Of a DNA stretch of 64,000 nt, positions 51,367 to 61,091 are shown in pieces; within the stretch, counting starts at the first letter, position 1, and every line of letters starts with the position of its first letter. The stretch comes from JABCPE02 sp963520375 (lineage in GTDB: Bacteria; Bacteroidota; Bacteroidia; Flavobacteriales; Weeksellaceae). The notes beneath the pieces were generated by a model that searched no databases, was not told the DNA's origin, and worked only from the letters and a program-made list of their open reading frames with translations. The position numbers and the translations under genes were made by a program. Where the stretch lies: contig CAUQQF010000002.1 of NCBI GenBank assembly GCA_963520375.1, positions 89,087 to 153,086 on the forward strand, given 5' to 3'.

Positions 51367-53412
51367 ATGAAACAACCACAAGCCAAAAAGATAGAAAAGA
51401 AACTCAGCATACACGGAGACCAGAGAATAGACAACTACTACTGGCTCAATGAGAGAGAGAACCCAGAGGTCATCGCCTATTTAGAGGAGGAAAATGCCTA
51501 TTGTAATTTCATCATGAAGGACACGGAATGGCTCCAAGAGGAACTCTTCCAAGAGATGAAATCCCGCTACAAAGAAGATGATGAGAGTCTGCCTTATTTC
51601 TTTAACCAATATTGGTACATCACTCGCTATCACAAGGGTGGAGAATATCCTGTTTTTTACAGAAAACATCAGACTTTAGAGAACGAAGAAGAGCTTTTGC
51701 TCGATGTAAATATTTTAGCTCAAAACCACGATTTTTATGATGTGGGTGGAATTTCCGTTTCGCTGGATAATACACATCTCGCTTATTCAGAAGATATTAC
51801 AGGAAGGCGAATTTATACTATCCGAATAAAGGATTTAAAACAAGAAAAAAACTTCTCGGAAGCGATAGAAAACACCACAGGGAAAATAGTCTGGGCGAAT
51901 GACAATGAGTATTTTTTCTACATCAGAAAAGATGAAAGCCTTCGTGCATTTCAGGTTTTTCGGCACAAGGTAGGAACGCCGCAGGAAGAAGATGTTTTGA
52001 TTTTTCATGAAAAAGACGAAGCCTTTGATGTAGGTGTTTTCAAAACCAAATCATTGGAGTATATTTTTATCGTGAGTTCTTCTACGATTTCGGATGAGCA
52101 TAGATTTATCCCAGCTGATAATGTTTTTGCGGAATGGAAACTTTTCCAAAAAAGGGAAGAAAATTTAGAATATGCCGTAGAACATTACCAGAACGATTTT
52201 TATGTTTTGACCAATGAAGGAAAAGCCACCAATTTCAAACTGATGAAAACACCACTTTCGCAGACGGAAAAAGAACATTGGCAGGAGCTGATTCCTCATA
52301 GAAAAGAGGCGCTTTTGGAAGGTTTTGAGATATTCAAAAATTATTTGGTTCTCGAAGAAAGAGAAAGAGGACTACTTCAGATTAAAATTATTGATAACCA
52401 GTCGGGTAAATCATGGTATTTGCCCTTTAATGACCCTACTTATACCGCTTATATCGGACTGAATTTAGAGTTTGATACCGAAACCTTGCGCTATGGCTAT
52501 GTTTCCATGACTACGCCTAATTCTACCTATGAGTATAATATGAAAACTCAAACCACCAAACTGCTGAAACAGCAGGAAGTTTTGGGAGGAAAGTTTCACA
52601 GCGAAAACTACATTTCCGAAAGAATATGGGCGCCTTCGAGAGATGGGAAATCCAGCATTCCGATTTCTTTGGTCTATCATAAAGACACGAAAAAATTTGC
52701 CGAAACTCCACTCCTGCTCTACGGCTATGGCAGCTATGGGCATACTGTGGATGCTGCGTTTTCCAGCGTGAGGCTTTCTCTTTTGGATAGAGGTTTTGTC
52801 TATGCGATTGCCCACATTCGAGGGGGAGAATATTTAGGAAGAGAGTGGTACGAAGACGGAAAAATGCTCTACAAGAAAAATACTTTTTATGATTTCATAG
52901 ATGCAGCAAGATTTTTGGTGAAAGAAAATTATACTTCGCCAGAGCATCTCTACGCCATGGGCGGAAGTGCAGGAGGGCTTCTGATGGGAGCTGTGATGAA
53001 TGAAGCTCCAGAGCTGTTCTGTGGCATCGTGGCGCAGGTGCCGTTTGTAGATGTGGTTACCACCATGCTGGACGAAACTATTCCGCTCACCACAGGAGAA
53101 TATGATGAATGGGGAAATCCAAACGAAAAGGAATATTATGACTATATGAAATCTTATTCTCCTTATGATAATATCGAAGCTAAGGATTATCCTAATATTC
53201 TCATTACCACGGGACTGCATGACAGTCAAGTGCAGTACTGGGAACCAGCCAAATGGACAGCCAAGCTGAGACAGCTGAAAACAGATAACAATCTTCTGCT
53301 TTTTAAAACGGATATGACCTCTGGACACGGCGGCGCTTCGGGGCGTTTCGAGAGCTTGAAGGAAGATGCTTTGGAGTATGCATTTTTATTGAAATTAGAA
53401 AAGAAAGTTTGA
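51367..53412 (+). CDS. ptrB: Oligopeptidase B (S9A serine peptidase)
   Basis: 681 residues, no signal peptide. The seven-bladed propeller (about 70-400) is followed by an alpha/beta-hydrolase domain with nucleophile S534 in GGSAGG, Asp in TGLHDSQVQYWEP, and His in SGHGGASGRF. The substrate-pocket sequence TIPLTTGEYDEWGNP parallels the TIPLT.GEWxEWGNP of oligopeptidase B, in which the two acidic residues confer Arg/Lys specificity. It degrades short cytoplasmic peptides after basic residues. Monocistronic with its own promoter. Confidence 0.92.
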   Translation: MKQPQAKKIEKKLSIHGDQRIDNYYWLNERENPEVIAYLEEENAYCNFIMKDTEWLQEELFQEMKSRYKEDDESLPYFFNQYWYITRYHKGGEYPVFYRKHQTLENEEELLLDVNILAQNHDFYDVGGISVSLDNTHLAYSEDITGRRIYTIRIKDLKQEKNFSEAIENTTGKIVWANDNEYFFYIRKDESLRAFQVFRHKVGTPQEEDVLIFHEKDEAFDVGVFKTKSLEYIFIVSSSTISDEHRFIPADNVFAEWKLFQKREENLEYAVEHYQNDFYVLTNEGKATNFKLMKTPLSQTEKEHWQELIPHRKEALLEGFEIFKNYLVLEERERGLLQIKIIDNQSGKSWYLPFNDPTYTAYIGLNLEFDTETLRYGYVSMTTPNSTYEYNMKTQTTKLLKQQEVLGGKFHSENYISERIWAPSRDGKSSIPISLVYHKDTKKFAETPLLLYGYGSYGHTVDAAFSSVRLSLLDRGFVYAIAHIRGGEYLGREWYEDGKMLYKKNTFYDFIDAARFLVKENYTSPEHLYAMGGSAGGLLMGAVMNEAPELFCGIVAQVPFVDVVTTMLDETIPLTTGEYDEWGNPNEKEYYDYMKSYSPYDNIEAKDYPNILITTGLHDSQVQYWEPAKWTAKLRQLKTDNNLLLFKTDMTSGHGGASGRFESLKEDALEYAFLLKLEKKV

Positions 53413-53501
53413 TTTTTCTTTGATGATTAGATTTTTAATTTCTTGAGCAGCACAGCAACTGCATGAAAGAAAAAATGTAACTTTACATAAAATTATAAAG
53501 A

Positions 53502-54650
53502 ATGCGAAAAATTAAAAACATCCTTTTTTACTCTATTTTAGTAAGTTTTTTGTATTCGTGCAAGGTTTCGGAAATGGTGAAAATTGATGATCTCTCTATG
53601 CTGAATGGCAGATATTATACGAAATCAGTGCCTCATAAAGAGAACCAAGGAGAATACCAGAACCACTTGCTGAGGTTGTTAAATGTGATAGAGGATATCC
53701 GCCCTTCTTATTATATAGATATTGATTTTCAGAATAATGAAAATTTAAAAATTTCTTATCCTATTTATAAAAATGATACGACTTTAGTAGAAACCAGATA
53801 TCTTCATGGTAAAAAAAGGAGAAAATATTGGGAAGTTTATTTTGAGAATGAAAGTGTAAATATTCCGCTTATTTATGGGCGAGTCATAAAGGATAGGGTA
53901 AGAATAGGAAAGAACACTAAAAACCAGCTTTTGATGGAAAAATTTACCAATAATGAAGGCTGGGTACTGTTTTTAGGCGATGGCTATGCGCTAAAATCTA
54001 AAAATATTTTTTATCATTATAAAGACTATCCTAATATAAAGCCTTTTGAGGAAAAGGGACTTTGGGGAGCTGTGCTCGGCGAAGAAATTGTAGTGCAGCC
54101 CAAGTATGAGATAACGGAAGTCTTTGAGCAAAAATACATTAAGGCAAAAATAAACGAAAAATGGTCACTTCTAGACCAGAGAGGAAAAGAGATTATTCCG
54201 CCGAAGTATGATGATGTTTCAAACATAGATAGAGGAACAAAATCTGTGTTTTATGTGGTAAAAGATGAAAAAACAGGGATAGTCAATAAGCAGGGTGAAG
54301 AGATTACGCCTATAGACTATGATGTGATAAGCGAAGGTGAAAAAGAGGTTTTTGTCTTGACACAAGGAGAGTTCCGAGGGGGTCTTTTTAAACAAAAAAT
54401 ATTGGTACCTCCTATTTATGAAAACATCAGTGGTTATGCGATAAAAACAGGACTATATAAAAATATGAAGCCAGACAGAAGGTATTATGATGCGCAGAGA
54501 GATGGCAAAAAATATGTTCTAGATGACCAAGGGAACGAATATGAGCTGGAAGAAACCGAGATTCAGAGTATACGCAAGGCATTACTACATGGCATGTCTG
54601 CACCAAAATATTCCATTAAAGAGGAAACCAAGAGAAAAGTTTCGCTCTAG
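53502..54650 (+). CDS. WG-repeat lipoprotein
   Basis: 382 residues with lipobox LYSC (C20). The N-terminal half (25-180) is unassigned and beta-rich. From about 182 there are repeats of the WG type: GLWGAVLGEEIVVQPKYE, EKWSLLDQRGKEIIPPKYD, KTGIVNKQGEEITPIDYD, with the PPIYENI-type end of each blade. WG repeats form beta-propeller-like modules in many Bacteroidota surface or periplasmic proteins of unknown binding function. The 116-residue gene follows 34 nt downstream. Confidence 0.75.
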   Translation: MRKIKNILFYSILVSFLYSCKVSEMVKIDDLSMLNGRYYTKSVPHKENQGEYQNHLLRLLNVIEDIRPSYYIDIDFQNNENLKISYPIYKNDTTLVETRYLHGKKRRKYWEVYFENESVNIPLIYGRVIKDRVRIGKNTKNQLLMEKFTNNEGWVLFLGDGYALKSKNIFYHYKDYPNIKPFEEKGLWGAVLGEEIVVQPKYEITEVFEQKYIKAKINEKWSLLDQRGKEIIPPKYDDVSNIDRGTKSVFYVVKDEKTGIVNKQGEEITPIDYDVISEGEKEVFVLTQGEFRGGLFKQKILVPPIYENISGYAIKTGLYKNMKPDRRYYDAQRDGKKYVLDDQGNEYELEETEIQSIRKALLHGMSAPKYSIKEETKRKVSL

Positions 54651-54684
54651 ATGAATGGAAAAAATAAAAGAGAAAGAATAAATC

Positions 54685-55035
54685 ATGAATGAAGCAGAAA
54701 TTTGGAAGCAAATAGAGGAATTTTTTGTGAAAAATTTTGATACAGAAAAAAATCCTCCGGTAGAGATATTATTGTTTTTAATAGGAATACGGGAGCTGGG
54801 AAGCGGCTGGCAGGAATACTCAAAAGATGATAAAATCAATCTGATACACATTGCTGTGTGTAGGCTGCTGGAGCCTTTTGGTTATTATAAATTTGAGGGT
54901 TATGATGAAGACGGATGGCCTAAATATAAAATCCTAGAAAATCTACCAGAACTAAGGGCAAATGAGCAGCAGATACTCATGAAGAAAGCCATAATTCAGT
55001 ATTTCATAGATGAAGATTTATTAGAAAAAAAATAG
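54685..55035 (+). CDS. Small cytoplasmic conserved protein, unknown
   Basis: 116 residues, no signal peptide, helical. The pattern IEILLFLIGIRELGSGWQEYSKDDKINLIHIAVCRLLEPFGYY looks conserved in flavobacteria, but I cannot name a family. It ends in charged YFIDEDLLEKK. Possibly cotranscribed with the WG-repeat lipoprotein (34-nt gap); the two-component system downstream begins 114 nt later. Confidence 0.65.
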   Translation: MNEAEIWKQIEEFFVKNFDTEKNPPVEILLFLIGIRELGSGWQEYSKDDKINLIHIAVCRLLEPFGYYKFEGYDEDGWPKYKILENLPELRANEQQILMKKAIIQYFIDEDLLEKK

Positions 55036-55149
55036 ATTTTATGAAAAATATTTTGTTAAATATTTCGTTTTTAACATATTATTTCTAATATTTGTGGTAT
55101 AAAATTTGTTTATACATAATAAAGTAGATATTTTAACAAAATATTGTAG

Positions 55150-56703
55150 ATGAATAATCGTTTTATTCTAATATTGTCCTTTGCGATGACTATATCATTG
55201 GTCATCTTTATTTCCTTGCAGTTGTATTGGGTTAGAGGTTACTATCGTGCTTTGGAGCAGGATTTTTCTAATAAAGTACACAGTGTGCTAGAAACCACAA
55301 CCAAAAAAATAGAAGGAATAGAGATAGAGCAGTATCTGAATGTGGAATATCCTAATTTTGGGAAGACCGTAGTTTCTGTTAAGGAACAACCAGCTACAGA
55401 GACCTATATACAACAGGTAACAGATTCTGCCACAAAAAAACAAATTCTCTTTTCTAAAAAAATCATAGAAAGCCAAAATATTCCTATATCCCAAAGCGGA
55501 GATAGTTTGGAACTAATGAAAATGTACACGGATGAAGGGCAGATCAACATCAGAAAAGATCCTGCAATCCCAGAAAAACTAACAACTGAAATCAACCAAA
55601 CAGTAAGAAATAACACCTATCAGCTCAAAGAGTTTGCAAAACTAAATGCCAGTAATCTTCCTGTGGAGAGAAGGGTAAGTCTAAAAGTCCTAGATTCTGT
55701 GCTGACCAGAGAGCTTAATATGATGGGAATTAGTGGGGATTTTGGATTTGCTATTTTGGATAAAAATAATGAAAGAACATCCATAGCAAATGATATTTTC
55801 AAAGAAAAAGAGGAAGGAAAGGCGCAGTATTCTTACCCTCTTTTTACCGATAATAAGGATAGAACGATATATACTTTGTCTCTAATTTTTCCTCATAAAG
55901 ACTATTCTTTAGCAAGAAATAATATTCCGATGCTGTTGGGAATGGCATTATCGCTGTTTACGATTTTGGGGATTTATATCATATCGGTTAATTATATGAT
56001 GAGACAAAAGAAAATAGCCGATATCAAGACGGATTTTATCAATAACATGTCTCATGAGTTTAAGACTCCTTTGGCAACCATTTCAGTCGCTACGGATTCA
56101 TTAAATAACGATAAAATAGCCACCAATCCAGAGAAAGTGAAATACTATTCACAGCTGATAAAGCAGGAAAATATTCGGATGAAAAAGCAGGTGGAAAGCG
56201 TTCTGAATATGTCTAAACTAGAACGAAAAGAAATGCAGTTGTTCTTGAAACAGACTAATGTGAGGGAATTGATACATAAACTCGCGGAGTCTTTTAGACT
56301 AATTGTAGAGGAGCGAGGCGGGACTCTTACAGAGGATTTTACAGCGGAGAAATTTACATTAAAAATAGATGAATTTCACCTGTCCAATGCACTTGTAAAC
56401 CTTCTGGATAACGCTAATAAATATTCTCCTGAAAAGCCAGAAATTAACATAAAAACCCGAAACGAAGGGAATAAATATGTAATAGAAATTTCTGACAAAG
56501 GAATGGGAATGGAACCCTTTAACAAGAAGAAAATCTTTGAAAAATTCTTCCGTGAAGAAACAGGAAATGTACATAATGTAAAGGGACAGGGCTTAGGTTT
56601 ATCCTATGTAAAACGCATCATAGAACTACATGGAGGGCAGATTTTAGTAGAATCTACAAAAGGGCAGGGAAGCACTTTTATAGTGAAGCTACCAATGAGC
56701 TAA
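55150..56703 (+). CDS. Sensor histidine kinase
   Basis: 517 residues. TM1 (about 7-26) and TM2 (about 258-278) flank an extracytoplasmic sensor region of about 230 residues. The HisKA phosphoacceptor is H302 in NNMSHEFKTPLA. The HATPase_c domain (about 400-515) has the N-box LLDNANKYSP, G1 DKGMGM and G2 GQGLGLSYV. The organisation matches RprX-type kinases of Bacteroidota. It is followed after 25 nt by its cognate response regulator. The signal is unknown; the region between the membrane segments contains no recognised PAS or Cache motif. Confidence 0.9.
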   Translation: MNNRFILILSFAMTISLVIFISLQLYWVRGYYRALEQDFSNKVHSVLETTTKKIEGIEIEQYLNVEYPNFGKTVVSVKEQPATETYIQQVTDSATKKQILFSKKIIESQNIPISQSGDSLELMKMYTDEGQINIRKDPAIPEKLTTEINQTVRNNTYQLKEFAKLNASNLPVERRVSLKVLDSVLTRELNMMGISGDFGFAILDKNNERTSIANDIFKEKEEGKAQYSYPLFTDNKDRTIYTLSLIFPHKDYSLARNNIPMLLGMALSLFTILGIYIISVNYMMRQKKIADIKTDFINNMSHEFKTPLATISVATDSLNNDKIATNPEKVKYYSQLIKQENIRMKKQVESVLNMSKLERKEMQLFLKQTNVRELIHKLAESFRLIVEERGGTLTEDFTAEKFTLKIDEFHLSNALVNLLDNANKYSPEKPEINIKTRNEGNKYVIEISDKGMGMEPFNKKKIFEKFFREETGNVHNVKGQGLGLSYVKRIIELHGGQILVESTKGQGSTFIVKLPMS

Positions 56704-56728
56704 ATAATTAACACTAAAAATAAGAAAT

Positions 56729-57415
56729 ATGAATAATAGAATTTTGTTGGTTGAAGATGATCAAAGTTTTGGAGCGGTGCTAAAAGACTATCTTATGATG
56801 AACAATTATGAGGTAACGCTTGCAACTGATGGAGAACAGGGACTAAAAGAATTCATGGAAAATGAATTTGATATTGGTATTTTTGATGTCATGATGCCTA
56901 AAAAGGATGGATTTTCACTCGCAGAAGATGTTAAGCGCATCAATAAAAATATGCCTATCATATTTCTGACAGCCAAGAACTTACGAGAAGACATTCTAAA
57001 AGGTTACCAAATAGGTGCAGATGACTACATTACTAAACCGTTTGATACTGAACTTCTTTTGTATAAAATAAAAGCTATTTTGCAAAGAAGTGCTGTGGTA
57101 GAAGAAGATGAGCAGGAGCATTTTAAAATCAGTAACATAGAGTTTGATTCAGTTTTGAGACAGTTGAAAGTCCATGATGCTGAGTATAAGCTATCTCCAA
57201 AGGAAAATGAACTCCTCAAAATGCTATGTATGCATAGAAATGATTTTATGCCGAGAGACCTAGCGCTTAGAAAGATTTGGAAAAAAGAGAATTATTTCAC
57301 GGCGCGAAGTATGGATGTGTATATAGCGAAGCTAAGAAAACTCCTTAAAGATGACGAAGGTCTAGAAATCATCAATGTTCATGGAGAAGGATTCAGGCTT
57401 TTGGTAAAAAACTAG
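56729..57415 (+). CDS. OmpR-family response regulator
   Basis: 228 residues. The receiver domain (1-120) has the acidic pocket LLVEDDQSFG, phosphoacceptor D53 (FDVMMPKKDG), the switch Thr/Lys in FLTAKN and ITKPFD. The C-terminal winged-helix DNA-binding domain (about 135-225) has KLSPKENELLKMLCMHRND and RSMDVYIAKLRKLLKDD. It pairs with the upstream histidine kinase in the RprXY style. Its targets are not visible in the window. A terminator follows. Confidence 0.93.
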   Translation: MNNRILLVEDDQSFGAVLKDYLMMNNYEVTLATDGEQGLKEFMENEFDIGIFDVMMPKKDGFSLAEDVKRINKNMPIIFLTAKNLREDILKGYQIGADDYITKPFDTELLLYKIKAILQRSAVVEEDEQEHFKISNIEFDSVLRQLKVHDAEYKLSPKENELLKMLCMHRNDFMPRDLALRKIWKKENYFTARSMDVYIAKLRKLLKDDEGLEIINVHGEGFRLLVKN

Positions 57416-57436
57416 CACCAAATTTTACATATAAAT

Positions 57437-57470
57437 AAAAACTCCCTTGCAGATTTGCAGGGGAGTTTTT
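57437..57470. terminator. Bidirectional terminator between response regulator and SPOR protein genes
   Basis: CTCCCTTGCA and TGCAGGGGAG form a stem with one G-U pair around a short loop, flanked by A- and T-runs. Confidence 0.88.
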
Positions 57471-57492
57471 GTATGGATTATATATTAAAATG

Positions 57493-57990
57493 TTATTTGG
57501 CTTCTACACAGAAAACTCGGTATTGTGTAGAGATGGCACCTTTGAATTTGGCTTTCACTTTTTTTAAGTCTGCTGCGGCTGACTCTTTTGATAGGTAGCT
57601 TCCTGCCAATACCTTGTAATTAGGTCTTAGAGAGGCATCTACTTCTACTTTTATAGCAGGGAAAGCTTGTCTAAATTCTGTTCTTAGATTGTTAGCTTCT
57701 TCGGAGCTTTTTACTACGCCTACTTGAATTTTATATCCTAAAATCCTAGGATTTTTCTTACATATTTCTGCTTGAGAAAGTGGTTTGGAGCTGGTGTCAT
57801 CATTTGTTCGGAGAGACTTTTTCTTGCATTCATTTTCCATAGACGCTATGACATCATCTATTCTTTTATCCATTGTGATGGTAAATTCATTTCCGTTTAT
57901 GCTGTCTCTTTTGGTTACAATCTGAGCATTTACTTTAGCAAAACCTGCAGGTAATAATATTAGCAAAACTACTTTTAATATATTTTTCAT
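57493..57990 (-). CDS. SPOR-domain envelope protein
   Basis: 165 residues with a signal peptide ending VNAQ. The C-terminal half (about 85-160) is a SPOR domain: YKIQVGVVKSSEEANNLRTEF and YKVLAGSYLSKESAAADLKKVK, the two RNP-like repeats. SPOR domains bind denuded glycan strands at the septum. The protein may thus act in the periplasm at the division site, but it lacks further domains. Cysteine pairs near 53 and 77 could form a disulfide. Promoter: see 58007-58037. Confidence 0.85.
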   Translation of the reverse strand: MKNILKVVLLILLPAGFAKVNAQIVTKRDSINGNEFTITMDKRIDDVIASMENECKKKSLRTNDDTSSKPLSQAEICKKNPRILGYKIQVGVVKSSEEANNLRTEFRQAFPAIKVEVDASLRPNYKVLAGSYLSKESAAADLKKVKAKFKGAISTQYRVFCVEAK

Positions 57991-58006
57991 TATCTATAAT
58001 TTTCAG

Positions 58007-58037
58007 CAAAAGTATAAATATAGTTTTTATTATTCAA
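58007..58037 (-). promoter_or_regulatory. Promoter of SPOR protein gene
   Basis: Minus-strand TACTTTTG (58007-58014) is preceded by TTG (58035-58037) with a 20-nt spacer, matching the Bacteroidota consensus. The opposite strand has TATTTTTG at 58056-58063 for the next gene. Confidence 0.6.
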
Positions 58038-58083
58038 TATATTTCAATAATTTATTATTTTTGCATACATAATTTTTTATGAT

Positions 58084-59280
58084 ATGAGAGGTTTATATTC
58101 TTACTTTCTTGTGATATTATTGGTTTTCACAAGTTGTAAAAAAGACACAGTAGATGGCTCATCTATGAAGACTTTTCAGGCTAGTATCAATGAAATGTCA
58201 ACATCGCTAAGCACATTGGAACAAACTAAATTTAATGAAGCTTTGTACATCTTGAAAACTTTCGGTGTAGAAGGAAAAACTGATATTCAAAAATTAGATG
58301 CTTTAGCAAAACTAATAAATGGTAAAAAAGTTCCCGAAATTTTCGCTATGGCAGATGGAGTGGCACAAAAAAATAATGTAGAATGGTCCAGCACTTCTCC
58401 ACCAGATTTGGGGAATATGAATATTTTCCAAAATATCACAGCAACAGAAGTAGATCCTAATGACATTAAAGCATCAGGTCTAAATATTCAGATAACACCT
58501 ATAGATGGGAATGGAGCTTCAGGTGCAAGGGCATTGAGAGTTACACCTAGATTAGTGGATGAATCAGGAAATCTTATCGAGTTTTCTAATGCAGGACTAG
58601 AAACGATAATGGAAGTCTATAGCAATGGCGAGAAATTACTTACGGCTAAAAACCTGATGAGCAGTAATGAATTTAAAGGATTTTACCTAAAAGTAGATGT
58701 CTTGCCAGTAGACAAAATCGTTGATTCTAAAATAGATATAAAAGTTAGCGTAAAAACTACTAAGAAAACACATCAGCTTCTGAAAGCAGGAGTTTTAGTA
58801 AATAAAGAAAGTCTGAAACCAGAGAAAGAGGAGACTGCGGAAGAGAAAAAGGAAAAAGAAGAATCCAAAACTTCTACAGATTCAGAAACAGGAGAAAATA
58901 CTGAAAATAAAGACCAAAATTCATCTTCGACTACATCATCAGCTCCAAAAGTAAAGCCTGAGGTAGTAGTAGATAAATTCTTGAATAGAATTGGTAATCA
59001 AAGCCTTAGATCTGCTTACGAATTGGTGGACAACCCGAACTGGGGTTCTTATGACAAGTTCTCTAATCCTAATACAGGTTTTGGGGCGGTGAAGTCCGTT
59101 GAGGTTAAAAATATTTCCGTGAAATCATCTTCCGATAAGGCAGCGAGTGTAAATGCCGTTTATCAAATCGTAGACAAAGAAGGAAAAAGCATAATGCTCA
59201 ATGTTTCCTATGGTCTGAAACAAGTAGATGACAGCTGGAAAATCTCAAGTTATAAAGTAAATTCATCAGAAAAGAAATAA
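58084..59280 (+). CDS. Lipoprotein with NTF2-like C-terminal region
   Basis: 398 residues with lipobox FTSC (C18). The N-terminal 250 residues are an uncharacterised mixed domain (KTFQASINEMSTSLSTLEQTKFNEALYILKTFG resembles the start of the DUF6694-type flavobacterial lipoproteins). A low-complexity acidic linker (about 250-290, rich in E, K, S and T) precedes a C-terminal domain (KFLNRIGNQSLRSAYELVDNPNWGSYDKF) similar to NTF2-like/DUF4878 small lipoprotein folds. Role unknown. Apt follows 5 nt later, so they are one operon. Confidence 0.72.
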   Translation: MRGLYSYFLVILLVFTSCKKDTVDGSSMKTFQASINEMSTSLSTLEQTKFNEALYILKTFGVEGKTDIQKLDALAKLINGKKVPEIFAMADGVAQKNNVEWSSTSPPDLGNMNIFQNITATEVDPNDIKASGLNIQITPIDGNGASGARALRVTPRLVDESGNLIEFSNAGLETIMEVYSNGEKLLTAKNLMSSNEFKGFYLKVDVLPVDKIVDSKIDIKVSVKTTKKTHQLLKAGVLVNKESLKPEKEETAEEKKEKEESKTSTDSETGENTENKDQNSSSTTSSAPKVKPEVVVDKFLNRIGNQSLRSAYELVDNPNWGSYDKFSNPNTGFGAVKSVEVKNISVKSSSDKAASVNAVYQIVDKEGKSIMLNVSYGLKQVDDSWKISSYKVNSSEKK

Positions 59281-59285
59281 AAACC

Positions 59286-59825
59286 ATGGCAAACCAAGAA
59301 CTAATCACAAAATTAGAAAATACAATAACTAACATTCCTGACTTCCCAAAGGAAGGAATACAGTTTAAAGACATTACACCCATTTTCCTTAATCCTAAAT
59401 TATACGAGGAGGCTGTTGATGAAATGGTAAAATTCAGCAAAGGCAAAGTAGATGTAGTCTGTGGAATAGAGAGCCGAGGTTATATTTTCGGTATCGCTAT
59501 CGCTGTGAAACTTGGTGTTCCATTTGTTTTGATAAGAAAAAAAGGAAAGCTTCCTCCACCATTCATTGCAGAAAAATATGATTTGGAATATGGCACAGCC
59601 GAAATAGAAATGAAAACTGACCAAATCCAGCAGGGGCAGAGGGTTCTAGTTCATGACGACCTTTTGGCAACAGGCGGAACGGCAGCAGCAGCGGCAAGAC
59701 TGGTGCAGAGACAGGGAGGAAAGGTTGCGCAGTTTAGCTTTTTAATAGAGTTGAAAGACTTGAAAGGAAGAGAAAAACTTGAACAGATAGAGGGTGCAGA
59801 GGTGTTTAAAATTTTAGAATATTGA
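59286..59825 (+). CDS. apt: Adenine phosphoribosyltransferase
   Basis: 179 residues, normal for the enzyme, which salvages adenine plus PRPP to AMP. Motifs are FPKEGIQFKDITPIF at the N-terminus, GIESRGYIFG, FVLIRKKGKLP, and the PRPP loop VLVHDDLLATGGTAAAA (near residue 119). All conserved residues for PRPP binding are present. Starts 5 nt after the lipoprotein stop. Confidence 0.95.
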   Translation: MANQELITKLENTITNIPDFPKEGIQFKDITPIFLNPKLYEEAVDEMVKFSKGKVDVVCGIESRGYIFGIAIAVKLGVPFVLIRKKGKLPPPFIAEKYDLEYGTAEIEMKTDQIQQGQRVLVHDDLLATGGTAAAAARLVQRQGGKVAQFSFLIELKDLKGREKLEQIEGAEVFKILEY

Positions 59826-59831
59826 TTAAAA

Positions 59832-59862
59832 TTTGCAAATTAGTCTGAAAATCTTAAATTTG
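59832..59862 (+). promoter_or_regulatory. Promoter of membrane-anchored TPR-like protein gene
   Basis: TTTG (59832-59835), 19-nt spacer and TAAATTTG (59855-59862), an exact consensus match, with start codon 22 nt downstream. Confidence 0.7.
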
Positions 59863-59884
59863 CGGATTAAACTTAGTAGAAACT

Positions 59885-60574
59885 ATGTCAAATAAAAAGG
59901 AAATAGAAGGAAAAGAAACGGTTGAGATTTTTCAGGAATTAGACCAAAATGTGGTTCGTTCAGAAAAATTCATTGAGAGAAATGCTAAAAAAATAGGCTT
60001 GGCTTTTGGAGTTGTTGTCTTGGGTGTTTTGGGATACTTTGGGTATCAGCACTTTGTGGTAGAGCCAAAGAATGAGGAAGCTACGAAGGCTTACCTTGCC
60101 GCTCAGAAAAATCTTGTGGAAGGAAAAGAGGATTTGGCTCTGGGAGGAAAAACTGCAAATCCAGGATTTAAGGGAACTGCAGAAAATTTTTCTGAAACTA
60201 ATGCAGGAAAACTTTCAGCATATAATGCAGGATTGATAGAGTTTAATAAAGGTAATTACCAAAAAGCGTATGACCTATTAGACCAATTTTCTTCTAAAAA
60301 TAAAACATTGATGGCGCTGAAGCACGGAGCAATGGGAGATTGTATGGTGAATCTGAATAAAAATGATGATGCACTTTCTCAGTTTGAAAAAGCTATTTCT
60401 GCTTCGGATGATGAATACACATCATACTACTTCACGAGAAAAGCTGGAATGCTGGCACTTTCATTAAAGAAAAATGATGTTGCTAAAAAATATTTCACAA
60501 CGATAGAAGAGAAGTATCAGGACTATGATGGAGGCGCATCTGATGCGTATATAGAAATGGTAAAATATTTTTAA
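59885..60574 (+). CDS. Membrane-anchored tetratricopeptide-like protein
   Basis: 229 residues. A cytoplasmic N-terminus precedes one membrane helix (about 36-55, IGLAFGVVVLGVLGYFGY), followed by a periplasmic domain with TPR-like helices (GLIEFNKGNYQKAYDLLDQF, DALSQFEKAISASDDEYTS). The layout recalls YfgM/UPF0070, which interacts with the SecYEG-associated chaperone network. Assignment to YfgM is not certain. It is followed closely by ribH (15-nt gap). Confidence 0.78.
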   Translation: MSNKKEIEGKETVEIFQELDQNVVRSEKFIERNAKKIGLAFGVVVLGVLGYFGYQHFVVEPKNEEATKAYLAAQKNLVEGKEDLALGGKTANPGFKGTAENFSETNAGKLSAYNAGLIEFNKGNYQKAYDLLDQFSSKNKTLMALKHGAMGDCMVNLNKNDDALSQFEKAISASDDEYTSYYFTRKAGMLALSLKKNDVAKKYFTTIEEKYQDYDGGASDAYIEMVKYF

Positions 60575-60589
60575 ATAAAAAAGAATAAA

Positions 60590-61081
60590 ATGGCGACAGT
60601 AAACCTTTCGGATTATAAGCCGCTCCAAATAACAGATGCCGATGATTTTACCATCGGCATTGTGGTTTCTGAGTGGAATGATTTTGTGACTTTTAATCTC
60701 CGAGATGGGGCAGAAGAAGTTCTGAAAAAAGAAGGCGTAAAGCCAGAAAACATAAAAATCTACTATGTTCCTGGTGCGTTTGAGCTAAGTTACGCAACGA
60801 TGCAGCTCTGTAAGAGCGGTCGGTTTGATGCTGTGATAGCCATTGGCTGTGTTATTCGTGGGGAGACATCACATTTTGATTATGTTTGTTCAGGGGTGAC
60901 GCAGGGAATTAAGGACTGTAACACGCAAACAGATGTTCCGGCTATTTTCTGTGTTTTGACAGATGATAATAAGGAGCAGTCCATCGCGAGAAGCGGCGGA
61001 AATCTTGGGAACAAAGGCATCGAAGCAGGAGTGACAGCTTTGAAAATGATAGATTTTAAAAGAAAATTAAGCAACTCATAA
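60590..61081 (+). CDS. ribH: 6,7-dimethyl-8-ribityllumazine synthase
   Basis: 163 residues, icosahedral-type lumazine synthase acting in riboflavin biosynthesis. Motifs are IGIVVSEWNDFV (the substrate-binding aromatic region), YVPGAFELSYA, GCVIRGETSHFDYVCSGVTQGI with catalytic H95, and CVLTDDNKEQSIARSGG. The catalytic and binding residues appear intact. Second in a run beginning with the TPR-like gene; the LtaS-like gene starts 10 nt later. Confidence 0.95.
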   Translation: MATVNLSDYKPLQITDADDFTIGIVVSEWNDFVTFNLRDGAEEVLKKEGVKPENIKIYYVPGAFELSYATMQLCKSGRFDAVIAIGCVIRGETSHFDYVCSGVTQGIKDCNTQTDVPAIFCVLTDDNKEQSIARSGGNLGNKGIEAGVTALKMIDFKRKLSNS

Positions 61082-61091
61082 AAAACATTTC